Origin: Jaltomata sinuosa
Taxonomy: Eukaryota > Streptophyta > Magnoliopsida > Solanales > Solanaceae
Assembly (NCBI GenBank): GCA_003996215.1
Contig: QJPP01000283.1
Span: 526,501 to 590,500 of the forward strand
Direction of reading: 5' to 3'
Length of the DNA stretch: 64,000 nucleotides
Made by a program: the position numbers and the translations under genes
The notes under the pieces: model-generated
What the model saw: only the letters and a program-made list of their open reading frames with translations
What the model was told of the DNA's origin: nothing
Database searches by the model: none
In this document: positions 10,018-21,762 of the stretch, one piece after another
How the letters are laid out: each line of letters starts with the position of its first letter
Position numbering within the stretch: position 1 is the stretch's first letter

Positions 10018-11505
10018 GGATATGAGACCTACTCATCTTTGTCACACAAATAAGGGTGTGATCCAATAACAAGCTACCCCTCTCCAATGCATCTTTATGG
10101 CAAACATAGACATCATCGAATGCAAAGAGGTAGTAGAGAATGGTGTTTAGCATTCTAGTCTCATCCAAGGTGTTTCCACATGCAAGAATACCATCAAGTC
10201 CAATAAATGTATCAAGCAAACCACAACAAGGTGGAACACCTAAGGATGAAGTGATAAAATTTGTACATACTTCACCTTCTCTTTTCACATGATTCAAGTT
10301 TACATAAGATTTATACTCAACACACTCATGAATATCATCATATGAAAAGAGATAGTAAAGAAAGATAACAAGATCACTAGTGTCAATCATGGTGTCCTCA
10401 TATGCAAGTTTACAATTAGATACAATGATCCTAACAAGCATATTCTCACATGTTTGGACACATGACATCAACTTGGGGTTCATCATACAAGTGTCACCTT
10501 TTCTTTTCAAATAACTCCTCGAAGGGAGGGTATCTTTCAGTAGAGTCATGCTATGAGGGATGATATGGAATCTATGAGAACCCAACTCACTCCCAATCAA
10601 ATGGTCTTCCCAAGAAGTTGGGTTCCTTCCATTTATGGCACTAAGCATACTCCCAAGAATCTCATTCGATACTTCAAATTGTCCAACCCTATGAATGTGA
10701 CAAGAAGTCTTGAACATCCAAGGACTCTCCCACAAACAAGTAAGAAACTTAGTATCCACAAGTTGTGGCTCACACAACTTAAGCACGAGTGTGTCAAACA
10801 AGGATGCAAGTATATAGTTAACACCCAAACTAGGCAATTTCACATTTGCCCTAGATTTCACAAGCATGATATCACCCACTATCAAGGGTTCATCAAATGC
10901 AAATAAGTAGTAGAGAAAGGATTAAAGATCACTAAACTCATTCCAAATGTTCTCAATTTTCAACCTATACTTAAAACCTTAAATGCTAGCAAGAAGTTCA
11001 TCACTATTTAGAACACAAAGAGGGAAAATAAGGCATTTCAAGTACAATTCACCTTCCTTTCTCAAACAAGCCCCCAAAGGGAGTGTACCAACACATGGAG
11101 TTATGCCACTAGAGAGATTAAAGGAACTATGGGTTACATTATCCTTCAACAAGTAGTCCTCCCAAAAAGTTGGGATCTCCCTATTTATGAGTCGTAGCAT
11201 ACTCCTAAGAGTCCATCCTATCATTTGACTTGTCCATCCACATGAGTGTGACAAGTAGTAGGAAATAAAAGTTAGGCATCAAGTACGAACCAAGGACTCT
11301 TTCCAAAGCAACAAATAGATGGAGCTTCTAGGTTGTGGAGCTCACACAATTTAAGCATAGCATCAACAAAACATGGTAAGGTTTGAGACGCACTGATACT
11401 CTCAAGGTAGGACATGAAGTCACATAATTTCAAGGATTTTCCTACCATAGGGAAAATGTCATCATGACTCCAAGGGTCACTTAGAATAGGAGGAAATGGA
11501 TGCAT
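10018..11505 (-). pseudogene. E2 3' internal block with degenerate repeats
   Basis: Minus-strand reading pieces (10885-9920, 11254-10979, 11505-11272) resemble one another. A segment with LKLCE, a following SPW or ESPW, then SML--IN-R-PT-WED and TLP appears at least twice (about 11400-10980 and 10830-10500). On the nucleotide level a word like ATGCAAA-AG-TAGTAGAGAA occurs at 10120, 10345 and 10900. I recognise no enzyme or domain. It replaces the RT, RNase H and integrase region, and may be a decayed non-coding insert that happens to stay open. Confidence 0.4.
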
Positions 11506-11508
11506 ACC

Positions 11509-12003
11509 TTAGGGATGAAGTGTTAACTTGGCATGCTTGTGCCCCAACCATTGCTCGTAAGGTGTTCCTATATCAAGAATCATCTTGGACAAATAATATT
11601 GGCCCTTCCTTTTATTTCTCAAGTTGGAATCCATAGAGTTGGATTCCATTAAGCTTTCAATTCCTTCTTTGTGAGGTAATCCTTTAGAAACCTCATTGGA
11701 AAATATTCCTTCATAAACCTGCAAAAGAGAAGAGTTGGTACTAGGCAAAATGCTAGTACTTTGGTTAGTATGCAATACAAGATCCGTGTTTATGAGTCCC
11801 ACTAAGGAGTGGTCCTCATCCATGTTTTTCAAACATTCACTTGGCTCCTCATTCACAAATAAGTCATCTCTCTCATTAGCCATGTTTTTCTCCTTTTGCA
11901 TAAGCATCAGTTCTTTCTCATTCTTCTCAATTTCTTCCTTTTGGATTACTTCCCAAAGTTCTCTCAAGATTTTATAATCCTCATTCACTTGATGGGGTGT
12001 CAA
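11509..12003 (-). pseudogene. E2 protease-RT linker and first residues of the RT region
   Basis: The 164-codon piece starts MTPHQVNEDYKILRELWE, has a Lys/Glu-rich helix, then LLQVYEGIFSNEVSKGLPHK and GIES, which corresponds to the linker directly before the reverse transcriptase palm in Ty3/gypsy Pol. No palm motif follows: the frame ends after about 45 more codons and the repeated block begins. It shares the frame of the protease piece upstream (12456). Function is lost. Confidence 0.6.
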
Positions 12004-12059
12004 AGGTGTAAGACTGTGCTTTTGTCCTCGACATACAAATGAGTATTTGTTAGACCTAT

Positions 12060-12456
12060 TTTAATATTTGATATCCCTATCAACTTGCCATGATTTTCCA
12101 AGCAATACATGACATGTTAGCATGGGCATGGGCATGACATCACACAGGACTTCATCTTGATAGTTGCCAATGCTAAACTTTATGGTTACTTGCTTGGTTA
12201 CCTCCATTTTACTACTCTATTTGAGCCATTGGAGTTTATATGGATTGGGGTGCCTTTGTGTAGGGAGATTCATTCAAACAACCATTTCATTACTTACATA
12301 ATTAGCTCCACTTCTACCATCAACAACCAAGGAACATACCTTCTCCAAGATCTTACACCTACTATGAAATAGGTTCACAGTTTGGTCAAGTTCATTTTTA
12401 GAAAGGTCCTCCATGAGTTGTCTTAAGGTACAAGAGATGTTCAAGTCCTCCTCCAA
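12060..12456 (-). pseudogene. E2 retropepsin-like aspartic protease remnant
   Basis: The translation contains CSLVVDGRSGANYVSNEMVV (active-site region, with D-G-R in place of the usual D-[ST]-G or D-G-G), then HPNPYKLQWL, KQVTIKFSIGNYQDEVLCDV and HVLLGKSWQVDRD. The last of these corresponds to the second conserved half of the fold. At least two in-frame stops fall between. In an intact element this domain would cut the Gag-Pol polyprotein. Altered active site plus stops means it is dead. Confidence 0.65.
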
Positions 12457-12559
12457 TTGCTCATCATCTCTCTTTGAGATTGTTTCCCCATGCTTAATCT
12501 TAGGCTCATTTTCACCTCACACTCTTTCACATTACGAGTATAAGATTCATCACAAATGG

Positions 12560-13559
12560 ATACAATTAGCCTCCAATGAGAACATTCACTTGCAATGTTC
12601 CCTCTACCTTGACATTTAAAATATTGAATGGTAGAAGGATGAGGGAATTTAGGAATAACACAAATACCTCCTTTAGCTTGGTCTCTCCATCTTGCATTGT
12701 ATTTAGCTTGGATATCTTGACTACTATCTTTGGAATTTTGAAGACTCACTTGGATGGTATTCAACCCTCTTTCTTGGTCCTCACGATCTTCATGACAATC
12801 ATCATATCTAGTACCATATCGATCTCCATATCCATCATCATGTTGATTACCATATCTATCACCATATCAATCATCATAGTGATCAAATCGAGTTCCATAC
12901 CCTTGCCATTCTACTTTACCTTGGTTTTGACCATAGCCTTCAGGTTGCACTCTATCTTTTGGTGCACCATAACCATGTTGACCAATACGTTAAGGTCTAT
13001 CCCAATACCTATTAGCATGTGACTCATCATATATCTCTTTGTAGAGAGTATTTCGGTATTGGTTATCTTGGTAAGGCTCTTAGTTTGGATAATTTAGTAC
13101 ATGCTAGGAATCATGTGATGCATCTCATAGTTGAGTTCGGGTTTGACTTGCTACAAAGGAAGCTTTCCCTTGTAGGAGGTGATTTGGTTGGCAATTTAGG
13201 TAAGGAGGGGTTTGTCTAACATTATTCGAGAAGTTAGACATTTGGAAATGGGGATGTTGGATATATAGAGTGGGATTTTGAGTGGCTTGGGGGTAGCATA
13301 ACTCATGTGCTTTCCCCCGAGTGATCGTCATCAAGGAATTCAGATTCCTATTTGCTCCCGATCCATAGGTGGTATGAGCTGCACCTTCTGGGTTTCCAAC
13401 CTTGCCATAAACCATCCTATTTTCATGAACATCCATCCTCCCATTCATCTTTGCTAATTGCCTTGACGATTCAGCATAAGACTCCACAAGATTCATTAAA
13501 CCTTCCCTTTTAGGGGCATGTTTGATAGCCTTATGCATTTGTGCCTGCAAAATGAACAA
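12560..13559 (-). pseudogene. E2 gag C-terminal part with Tyr/Asp/Gly repeats and a decayed zinc knuckle
   Basis: The frame reads 13559-13125 (MHKAIKHAPKREGLMNLVES..., a helical segment) and again from about 12990. It has a low-complexity tract of YGDRYG/HYDD/GYGDRYG type units (about 12780-12890) and then a knuckle, YFKCQGRGNIASEC, near 12580-12625, in which the first Cys and the His of C-x2-C-x4-H-x4-C are replaced by Tyr and Asn. Stops and a frame change separate the pieces. The role in an intact element is capsid and RNA binding. The long plus-strand frame at 12576-13022 is only the antisense of the Tyr/Asp repeats. Confidence 0.6.
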
Positions 13560-14007
13560 ACAACATTAGTAGTATAGTTTCTCACGCCTCTCGTATGTAG
13601 ACACTCACCATACCTTCTATGGCTTCTTCCCGATGTTGGTATCAAACTTGCTTTGCCTTCACTTCACAAAGATTACTAATTCTTTGTGGAAGAATAGATT
13701 ATTTTTTAATGAAAGAAGGACGACTTAAAGAAAAATATGGACGGATCCAAGAAGTTACACAACGAGTTTGTAAATGATAAAAGCTTTGAAAGAAGAAGCA
13801 CGAAATGAAAATGAAATCAAGAACTAATCACAACTAAGTAGATCAATTACTTGTTGATAATTAGCTTTAAGATTTCTATTTGATAAGAAGAATCAAAGAA
13901 AAGAAACTAAGAAGAAAGAACCTGAGAATTGTTGGATAAAATTGAATTTGCAACTTTCAGCATGCGTTAGGTGAGGTGCGTCTCGCACTTGCTATTGTGC
14001 CCATCGC
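13560..14007 (-). other. E2 gag upstream region, left of the E3 insertion
   Basis: AT-rich sequence with no reading frame of note; it continues at 25420 beyond E3. The last bases hold a GTGCG-type word (GGTGCGTCTCGCAC near 13975) and the ATCGC target duplication at 14003-14007. Confidence 0.5.
14003..14007. repeat. ATCGC target-site duplication, left of E3
   Basis: ATCGC directly precedes the E3 LTR at 14008 and recurs at 25415-25419 after the second LTR: a perfect 5-bp duplication. Confidence 0.8.
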
Positions 14008-17000
14008 TATCACGACCCAACATCTCAGGTCATGATGGCACCTACAACCCCCCAGTAGGCGAACCAATCCCCGTAGCCTGGAATGGTTAGTAATGGGCTA
14101 CTACCTAACCAAAATGCACCAACAAGCAGAAATAAGCGGAAGCAGAATGTAAAGGTAGACAAACCGGAAGCAAAACTCGAATATATACATAAAGGAAGCT
14201 ACACCAACCCCAAGACTTGGTATCGATAGTACAGAAGCTTCTAATAGAGTACAAGTGCTAGAAGTAACAAAATACAATACAATTTGTCTATGAAAGTACA
14301 AGGAGTAACAGTGCCAAAAGATGAGATACAGTCAAGCCCCGACCACCAGGCGCTCACCCTAGTCTTGAATATCCAAAAAAATTGCATGAGTCTCCAACGC
14401 GATCAATGGCAAAAGCTCAACTAATATCTGCACAGAAAGTGCAGAAGTGTAGTATGAGCACCAAAACAATGGGTACTCAGTAGGTATTATCGACCGACTG
14501 AGCGCACATAAGATATAAAATAGTAAGTAACAGATAGCAAAAAAGCAGTCACTGAAGCAATAAAGGAGGCATAAGGAGCTGGCATAGAGAGTAGAAAACC
14601 AAAAGTTACAAGTAAAACATGCTAGCACAGAAAATATAATCACACAGAATCACATGTGAAGGAAAGGAGAACGCACCTGGAGTTCTTGCACAACAATATA
14701 AGTAAGTAGAGAGAGAGAGTTGAGAAAATGGCGGTATACCAGTAACCTCAAGTAAAAGGAAAAGACGGAAAGCAGTCTAACATACTTAAGATGGAATCAA
14801 CAAGTATAAGGAAATCATAACACCAATCCAATCACATGATAGCATAACTAGGAAATCACCTCACAAGTACAACCCTAGGATGAAATAAATCGACCATAAT
14901 AACCAAGAGATACCATTCAACTTCCAACAAGAATAGAACCAGAATCTCACACTCTGCTCAGAAGGGCACACAAAAGTGCCTCAATAAGATAGGACTCCCT
15001 AGCCCTCTCAATAATCAGACATCCCACAACCAAAGCCTCAACAGGTTAACCATCACTAATCCTTCGATAACTGAGTGCCAAGACAAGCTCTAAATAAAGA
15101 CAGGAGTAAATATAGTCTACCTACAGTCCCAACGGCTGCCTATACAACCTAGGAACGCAATCAAATGAAACAAACCCTCTGACCACCCATACAACCAGAG
15201 TGTACACTGAATACATAGCAAACAAGGGTGGAATCAATGCATGATATGATATGATGTGACAGTAACAGGTATGTTCCCCCTCTGGTACCCCGCGGGTCCA
15301 TATAGAGGTAGGACCCATGGAAGGCTCTTTCTCATGTACCTCTTCTCCACCGTACACCCTCTTTCCTGGCACGCTGCATCGGCCCGTAGCCTGTGGCCCA
15401 GGAACGACAGGGGTCCATGGAGGTCTACCTCTCGACCACATATAAAAACTCAATCTCAAAATGTGTACTTCGGAATCAAGTCCGAGTTCAAGCCAGTGGC
15501 TAAGTCTCAAATGTAGCTCAAAACTCAAAATCGTATAGTACATGCTCGGCTTCGACCCGGGTCTAAAACAGTAGTAGTAATCTCAAAAGATCCTCTCACA
15601 GGGTGCCCGAGGTATACTCGAGTCTAAATCAGTGATAAAAGTCTTAGTAACCCCCTCCAAGGGTGCGCAGAGTGTAGCCGAGTCTAAAACTATAGTAAAT
15701 CAAGTCTAGTGCTCCTCCCGGCAGAGACTAGTATTAGTAATAAAATCAAGTTTGGTGTTGTGCCCGGTAGAGACTAATACCAGTAGTAAAATCAGTGCGA
15801 AAACATCCAAAAATTCCCTTTTCTATTATCAACCGTACCATAAATGGGCTCCTGGGGCTATGCAAGTTTAGGAAAATCGTCTGTAGTGGCTCGCAGTCAA
15901 AACTGTAGTAAAACATGCAGGGGAAAACCTTTTTCATGGATGATATGCTCGCATACAAATATAAAATTAGCCCAGCGGCTCACAACAATTCCTATCAGCC
16001 CTGCACAGGCCCAGCAGCTACTCAGCAGACATAACCAGCCTAAAAGGATAATCTCTATGTCCGAGACAAATAACCCACCATCTATGTTCAAGAGTCAATG
16101 CAAGGCCGCACAGGACCGCAACGGTAATATACCATACTACGCGAATACTACAAACAGCGCACGAAATAAAAGGACTAACAAGGCGGACGAGGTATGGGGT
16201 ACCAACTTATAACAACCCACCCAAGGATGTTAATTAATGCAGTTATAGCCTATATATGCAGAGTCTAGGTAGGGAAAGCCATAACCTACCTGTCGTTCGA
16301 CGAATAGCTACGGGGACAGCGTCGTCCAGGCTCGAACTGCTCCGAGAAGCTCCAAATTGCAAAACCACTATCAACACAATAATCTACACGTCAAAATAAG
16401 ACTAACGATACCCATATTGCTAATATTTTAGCCGAGTCAAAATCCAGGTCACAAACGGGATCGTGGGCCCCACAACCTGAAACTGAAAATGAAAAACACA
16501 CATGTCTTCCTTACCATCCTGGGAGCACATGCTCAGCAATTGAGCAAAAACGGACAACAATTAGAGCTCTAAACAGCCCACTCAAGTTAAGAATTAAAGA
16601 AGGAATTTCAAGAAATAATTCCGGAATTTAAACAAAAGAAAGTTACCACCAAGAGAAGACGATCTACGGGAGTGAGAACTCAGAATCCATGATCATGCAA
16701 AGCTCAATAGGGAAGATTCTACAAGGGAGTTCCAAGCTTTAAGAATTAGAAAAATGGTGGTAGCAACAATGGAGAAGAACAAATTTTGGAGAAGAAGACC
16801 TTACCCAACAACGCGGAAACGAGATTTCCCAACAATTTGATGGATTCTCCAAGCTTTGGGACTGATTGGAGCAATTTGGTGGGAGAACTTGGAGTTTAGA
16901 GTTGGAAAAAGTGTGAGAAATAAGCTGGAAAGACAAAGGCCAAAGAATTATATAGCTTGCTGGTTGCTGGTCAGCACTATCGCGCTAAAGGAGCGCGATC

Positions 17001-17768
17001 GCGCTGAAGGAAAAGTCCCAGACAAGCGCTATCGCGCGATCGAGCTGAAGGAGAAATCACAGGCCAGCGCAATCGTGCTAAGGGAGCGCGATCGCGCTGA
17101 AGGCCACCAGAACCAAAAAAACCAACAACAGCAAAAACTTCTACGGGGCATTCTGGGCATGATCGAAACCCGATACTCAAAAACCAATAGTGCTATTAGA
17201 AGGGAAACGACGTTTCGGACTCAATGGAATCAATGAAACTTCCATACAAGGTCATTTTGGAGAAATTTTGACCCAAGTCAACACTTATCACAACCAACCA
17301 AACACCCAAAATGAGCCCAGCTCATCCGGGGCCTAAACCAACCACCTACCTAACCCAAACTCGGCGTTCCGGAGCTAACGATGCTGACGGAATTTCCATC
17401 CGACGTTGTCTTCTCTGAATGTTGACCAAAGTGAACCCAACTGACCTAAAAACACAGAACGAGAGAGAATTCCAAGCTGAAAAGCTCCCAGATCTCGACC
17501 AAAGGTCCCTCTAGACCAAAGTCCACGCTCCAGAGCTAACGGAACTAGCAGAATTCGATTCCGACCACGTTCACCAAGAATATTGACTGAAGTCAACAAT
17601 TTCAGAAACTAAAAGCTCTAAAACAAGGAATGGCCAAAAGACCAAGAAAATGGATTGGGCACTGAACTACTGGTCCCCGTAAGCCATAAATGACTTGGGG
17701 CCGCTACGGGCAAGCTCTAATGGTAAAAGAACTGTGAAAATGTGTAAATGACCGGGAGGGTCATTACA
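14008..17768 (-). repeat. E3 3' LTR (3761 bp)
   Basis: Minus-strand start is TGTAATGACCCTCCCGGTCAT (from 17768); the end is ...GGTCGTGATA at 14008 (the usual CA has become TA). It aligns with 21763-25414 over the whole length and is about 110 bp longer, mainly because the sequence 17063-17170 is absent from the other copy. Small minus-strand ORFs in it (such as 15543-15121) recur in both LTRs but carry no domain that I recognise. Confidence 0.88.
16948..17107 (-). promoter_or_regulatory. U3 GCGCGATCGCGC word cluster and TATA-like box, E3 3' LTR
   Basis: About three units of roughly 45-50 bp (starting near 16972, 17023 and 17064) each contain AGCGC[TA]ATCG[CT]G[CA] and, in two of them, GGAGCGCGATCGCGCTGAAGG. 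In the minus-strand sense the cluster is followed within 25-30 bp by CTATATAA (16955-16948). I infer repeated promoter elements next to the core promoter. Confidence 0.55.
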
Positions 17769-20532
17769 TCATCCACTACTAAAAAGACTTTCATCCCCGA
17801 AAGTCATTAAGGAAGGATAGACTAAAGATTAAAAGAACAGCAGAACACAGCCCGCACTACTCTCTCGGACAACCTGGGTATCCTCCTCGACCAGACGGCA
17901 CCCAACAGAACAGAACAAACGAAGGCAACATAGCCTAAACCCCTTACTAGCCAAGCTAGATTCCAAACTCAAACTCCAAAACTGCAAAGATTTGCCAACC
18001 CAAACTGAACCTCGAGAATCTCAATCGATAAGCACCGATACAACACCGAACCCAGAGAATCAAGGCAATCAACACCCAGAGCTCGAATCTTCGGAACCAC
18101 AACCCAGTTTACCAGAAGAGCCATCAACCCAAAACTCTAACTTATAAACCCGCTGATCCGAAAATCTCTTTTATCCTGAACAGAACCCTTTTCACACCAT
18201 AACCAGAAGTTGCATACAAGTCGAACACTCAACCACCATCGAAGCATCAACTGAAACACCAAAAATACACAGTCTTCGCTTATACAATACCACAAATGAA
18301 GTCACCCTTTATACTCAAGTTCTACCAAAGTCAAACTAAAATCTACTAACTTTTTCCATCCAAGATAACAACCCGTAATAGGTCCTCAAAAACTGGAGTT
18401 ACCTGACCCAACTGACCATCAAGCAACAGAAGAACAATTTTGCCAACACCAAACTCGCTAGCTGAACCCAACTGATCAACCCATCTAAATTCGACTAAAG
18501 TCTTCCCACCAAAGTTAGGAAAGGCATATATGAATACCTTTTGTTGACAAAAAAGCTTCCAAACTGTAGAACAAACCCAACCGCTGCACCATGCAGAGTC
18601 CGAGTCAACCGAAAGCTAATGAACCAGGGCAACCTTCCCAACAGATAAAAACCCAAAACCAAGCCTCTGCAAGGAATGTGGAAAGCCTACCACAAAGCTC
18701 GGAATCACCGGCTAAGCTCCAAACTCTTAGAACACTGCTGCAACTCAAAATTACTGAACACCATTCTATTTTGAAGTCGTCTTACCAAGATCACCTCGGG
18801 AAAAATTCCACCATACCATGAATATCAAGTCAAAACATCCCAAAGGTAAAGGAAAAAGGTGCATGGGGTTCAAAGTTACCATCTAGCCATAGAAATTTTT
18901 GCATATGCCTTCAACACACCTTTTTGGCTCAAATCAACTGCTCCTCTGAATTAGCACACAAACCAACCATCCCAAAGCATACCACACACTGAACTTCTAG
19001 TCCCCAATGGCCAAGTCTAACCAACACTGGAAGCCCACATAAATAACAGCTTCGGAAGAATCAACTAAATAAGCTTTCAAATCCTCGGTAAACGAATGGC
19101 GATTACAAGTCTCTACGTATCATCAGAACTCAAAATAGCCTCGCTAGTCTCAACCCACACAACCTGACCACGTACAATACATCACCGCTGGTTCTGGAAC
19201 TTATGCCACTGCATCTGTCCAACCAAAAAGGAAGAAACTTCTTACCATGAAGAGCCCGCTGACATCAGGAATATCCTGCCTAATATAGAGGTTAGCCAAG
19301 GACTAGGTGTCAAAGGACAATAGCCGCATCCCGAACTGAAGTAAGGAAGCTAAGTTGCCCGCACCCACTGCCTCCCGGCACTAGGATGCTGCAACCAAAG
19401 AGAAACTGCCACGAACCATCCGATGAAAGGTGTCAAGCCATGATTGCTGAACCCCAACTTTCAAAACTATCAACCAAAGCCTTGGTCAAACTCGTATGCT
19501 CCAAATGAACCTTTAAGAACCCAAGCCAACTAGGCTTGAATACGCAAGTTGCAAACACCGTCGCTGCTACAAAAACACAAACCAATCGATGGAAAACCAA
19601 CTGCAATGTGTAGATGGTTGAATCAAATCACCAACACACAATCCCAAAGCAAACCTTCATCGCCACCTCAGTCAACTACTAAAACACATAAACACAAACA
19701 AAGAGTCATCTCCCTCCTTTTTCAACAAAACAAAAATCCTTCTGTAGCATGTACTGAACCTTACAATTTCTTTCTCAAGTAAGAACCTGGAGCCATTACT
19801 TTAGCTACCAAAACTTACATGGTCAGAACTTAACTAGGCAGGAGAATAATGGTCTGAATGCCCGACTCACCCAATATTTTATGAATACAACCCAACCACG
19901 AGGTTATGGTCAACACTTAGTCGGAAGTGCCAAAGTCAAAACCCAATCACAATTCCAATAACAAGTGCTCATCCAAAGAACTATGATCAGTATTCGTTCC
20001 AACTGGAACTAGGGATACAACAAAACACCCGACGGACAAGGAATTGGAGGAGACTATGGGAAGAATCCATATACCATCCAACCTCCTAAACTAATCAACA
20101 AAGAGGGTCAACTCTAAACATTCGAGAGGTCAAACCGATCTATGCACACTAGCATAACCAATATCTCCCAACTAAGGCAAAATCTCATTTCCACCACAAC
20201 TATCGATAATACACCGAATCAATGCACGGATCTCTAGCCACACTAGATAACGGCCTAGGCAACAACCATCTAGAACCGCTAGAAAGGAAGACCCAAAGCA
20301 AGCCCAGAACCACAACAACAGGAAGCGAGCTCTACAAAGCCTACTCACAAGCTACAACTCCGGGTAAACCACCTTATAAGGATAACTCACCCCCATCCAC
20401 TACTAAAGAATAAACTATCAATAACACAACACATCGATACTACAATTCAGGTAGCCAAACAACTAAATAAGTAGCAGGTAGGCATCTAAGCAAATAAATG
20501 ATAGAAAGAAAAGAATCACAATGCGAGAAGGA
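17769..20532 (-). other. E3 internal region without coding capacity
   Basis: 2.76 kb, A/C-rich on the plus strand. I see no RT, integrase or protease motif in any frame; short plus-strand ORFs are composition artefacts. Part of it (about 18990-19500) is matched by E4 (28021-28500), so it is a stable component of this element family rather than random decay. Confidence 0.6.
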
Positions 20533-21384
20533 CTAACACAAGTCAAAGGTAGCAAAGGCCTGACCTGGAGCAACGATTCCAGGAACCTCTACCTCTAGCC
20601 CACCAAGAGGAGCATCAAGCTGACGAGATCTAACTCTAGACTGAGTGGTCAAAACTGAGGGCCCAATCGGCCCTCGCCAAGGACAAGCTCTATAAAGGTG
20701 ACCAATGTCTCCACAATCATAACAACCAGGATGACCAAGATACAGAATTGTGCGGAAATTCCTATCAAAGTGCCCACGCTCACCACACCAAAAATAGCCT
20801 CTACCAGATGAAGTCTGACACGAAGATCTCACTGAACCTGACCATCCACCATGGCCTACACCCTCTGAAGTCAAACCCCAAAGGATATGATCTGTACCCT
20901 GCCTGCTCTGCTCAACATGACCTATACAACTACTCTCTGGAACCTGTGGAGCAACTGAAATCGACTTGGTAGATAAGAAGTAGTGGAACCTATCTCTGGT
21001 GGAGAATCCCCTACCTCGAGTTTGAGAACCTCGAGAATTGTCCCAGTAATGATGTCTCATAGCACTACCTCCGTAAGCCTCACTACATAAACCCTCAATA
21101 GCCCAAGCATGATCCACTACCTGAAGGAAGGTCGTCCCAACTGTAACCAAATGCTCGGTAGTCAAACGGAGTGGTGAAATCAAACCGCCAACAAAGCTCT
21201 GAACCCTATCAAACTCTGAAGGCATAGACCTAGAAGTACGCCTAACCATGTCATTAAATCTTTCCTCGTACCCCAATACCGATAGACAACCCTGCTGAAG
21301 AACTGGAAGCTCAACCCCAACTAAAGAACCACCCGCAGAACCAGGTACTGAAACACTCGCCGGAGGACTCAGAGTCCTAGCCAT
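20533..21384 (-). CDS. E3 gag-like protein with two CCHC knuckles (283 aa)
   Basis: The longest frame of the element and its only coding part. After a variable N-terminus it enters the distal half of a Ty3/gypsy gag core: QGCLSVLGYEERFNDMVRR, SEFDRVQSFVGGL, LTTEHL, FLQVVDHAWAIEGLC. Compared with E5, the first part of the core is missing. Residues of about 205-245 hold two knuckles: FWCGERGHFDRN (first and last Cys lost) and CYDCGDIGHLYRAC (intact C-x2-C-x4-H-x4-C). Expected role: particle protein binding its RNA. The uninterrupted frame contrasts with the stop-ridden gags around it. The start at 21384 follows an upstream in-frame region, and the true N-terminus is uncertain. Confidence 0.65.
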   Translation of the reverse strand: MARTLSPPASVSVPGSAGGSLVGVELPVLQQGCLSVLGYEERFNDMVRRTSRSMPSEFDRVQSFVGGLISPLRLTTEHLVTVGTTFLQVVDHAWAIEGLCSEAYGGSAMRHHYWDNSRGSQTRGRGFSTRDRFHYFLSTKSISVAPQVPESSCIGHVEQSRQGTDHILWGLTSEGVGHGGWSGSVRSSCQTSSGRGYFWCGERGHFDRNFRTILYLGHPGCYDCGDIGHLYRACPWRGPIGPSVLTTQSRVRSRQLDAPLGGLEVEVPGIVAPGQAFATFDLC

Positions 21385-21738
21385 GATGTCCTGAAGAGCA
21401 AGGGTCGCTATAAATCGAATCAGAAGTTGGGCTGGCCCTATACCCCCTAGCTAAGGCGGTAAACTCTCACTCTGAAGTCTTGGCGCTGATTGAAGCACTG
21501 AAGCATCAGGCACAGAATCCTCGACACCAATCATTGTTGAACTCATCTTTGGCATCTGAGAACGAATGATCAACCAAAGATTTAGAAGTCAATAAAGCCA
21601 GGAACGAACGATAAGGAGACAAGAAGATGAAACTTTTCCTAAACATGCCATGTAGCCTCCGACAGATAGGATACAGACGTCATCGTATCAATCCAGGAGA
21701 CTCTACTTAGACACTTGCCTCTGTACCACGACATCGGT

Positions 21739-21762
21739 GAACCTAGAGCTCTGATACCAAGC
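21739..21762 (-). promoter_or_regulatory. E3 primer-binding site (initiator tRNA-Met type)
   Basis: The minus strand reads GCTTGGTATCAGAGCTCTAG directly after the 5' LTR end at 21763. TGGTATCAGAGC is the usual complement to the plant initiator tRNA-Met 3' end. Confidence 0.85.

Noticed and set aside
10553..10906. Plus-strand 117-codon ORF
   Set aside because: Antisense of the minus-strand frame 10885-9920; no domain.
12576..13022. Plus-strand 148-codon ORF rich in Ile/Ser/Thr
   Set aside because: It is the antisense of the Tyr/Asp/Gly repeat tract of E2 gag and has no recognisable domain.
15121..15543. Minus-strand 140-codon ORF inside the E3 LTR
   Set aside because: A related but altered frame exists in the second LTR (23300-22846) with different lengths and overlapping frames; no domain, so I treat it as LTR sequence.
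16972..17107. GCGCGATCGCGC repeats as a CRISPR array
   Set aside because: Units are imperfect and of irregular length, with no unique spacers and no cas genes; the setting is a plant LTR promoter.
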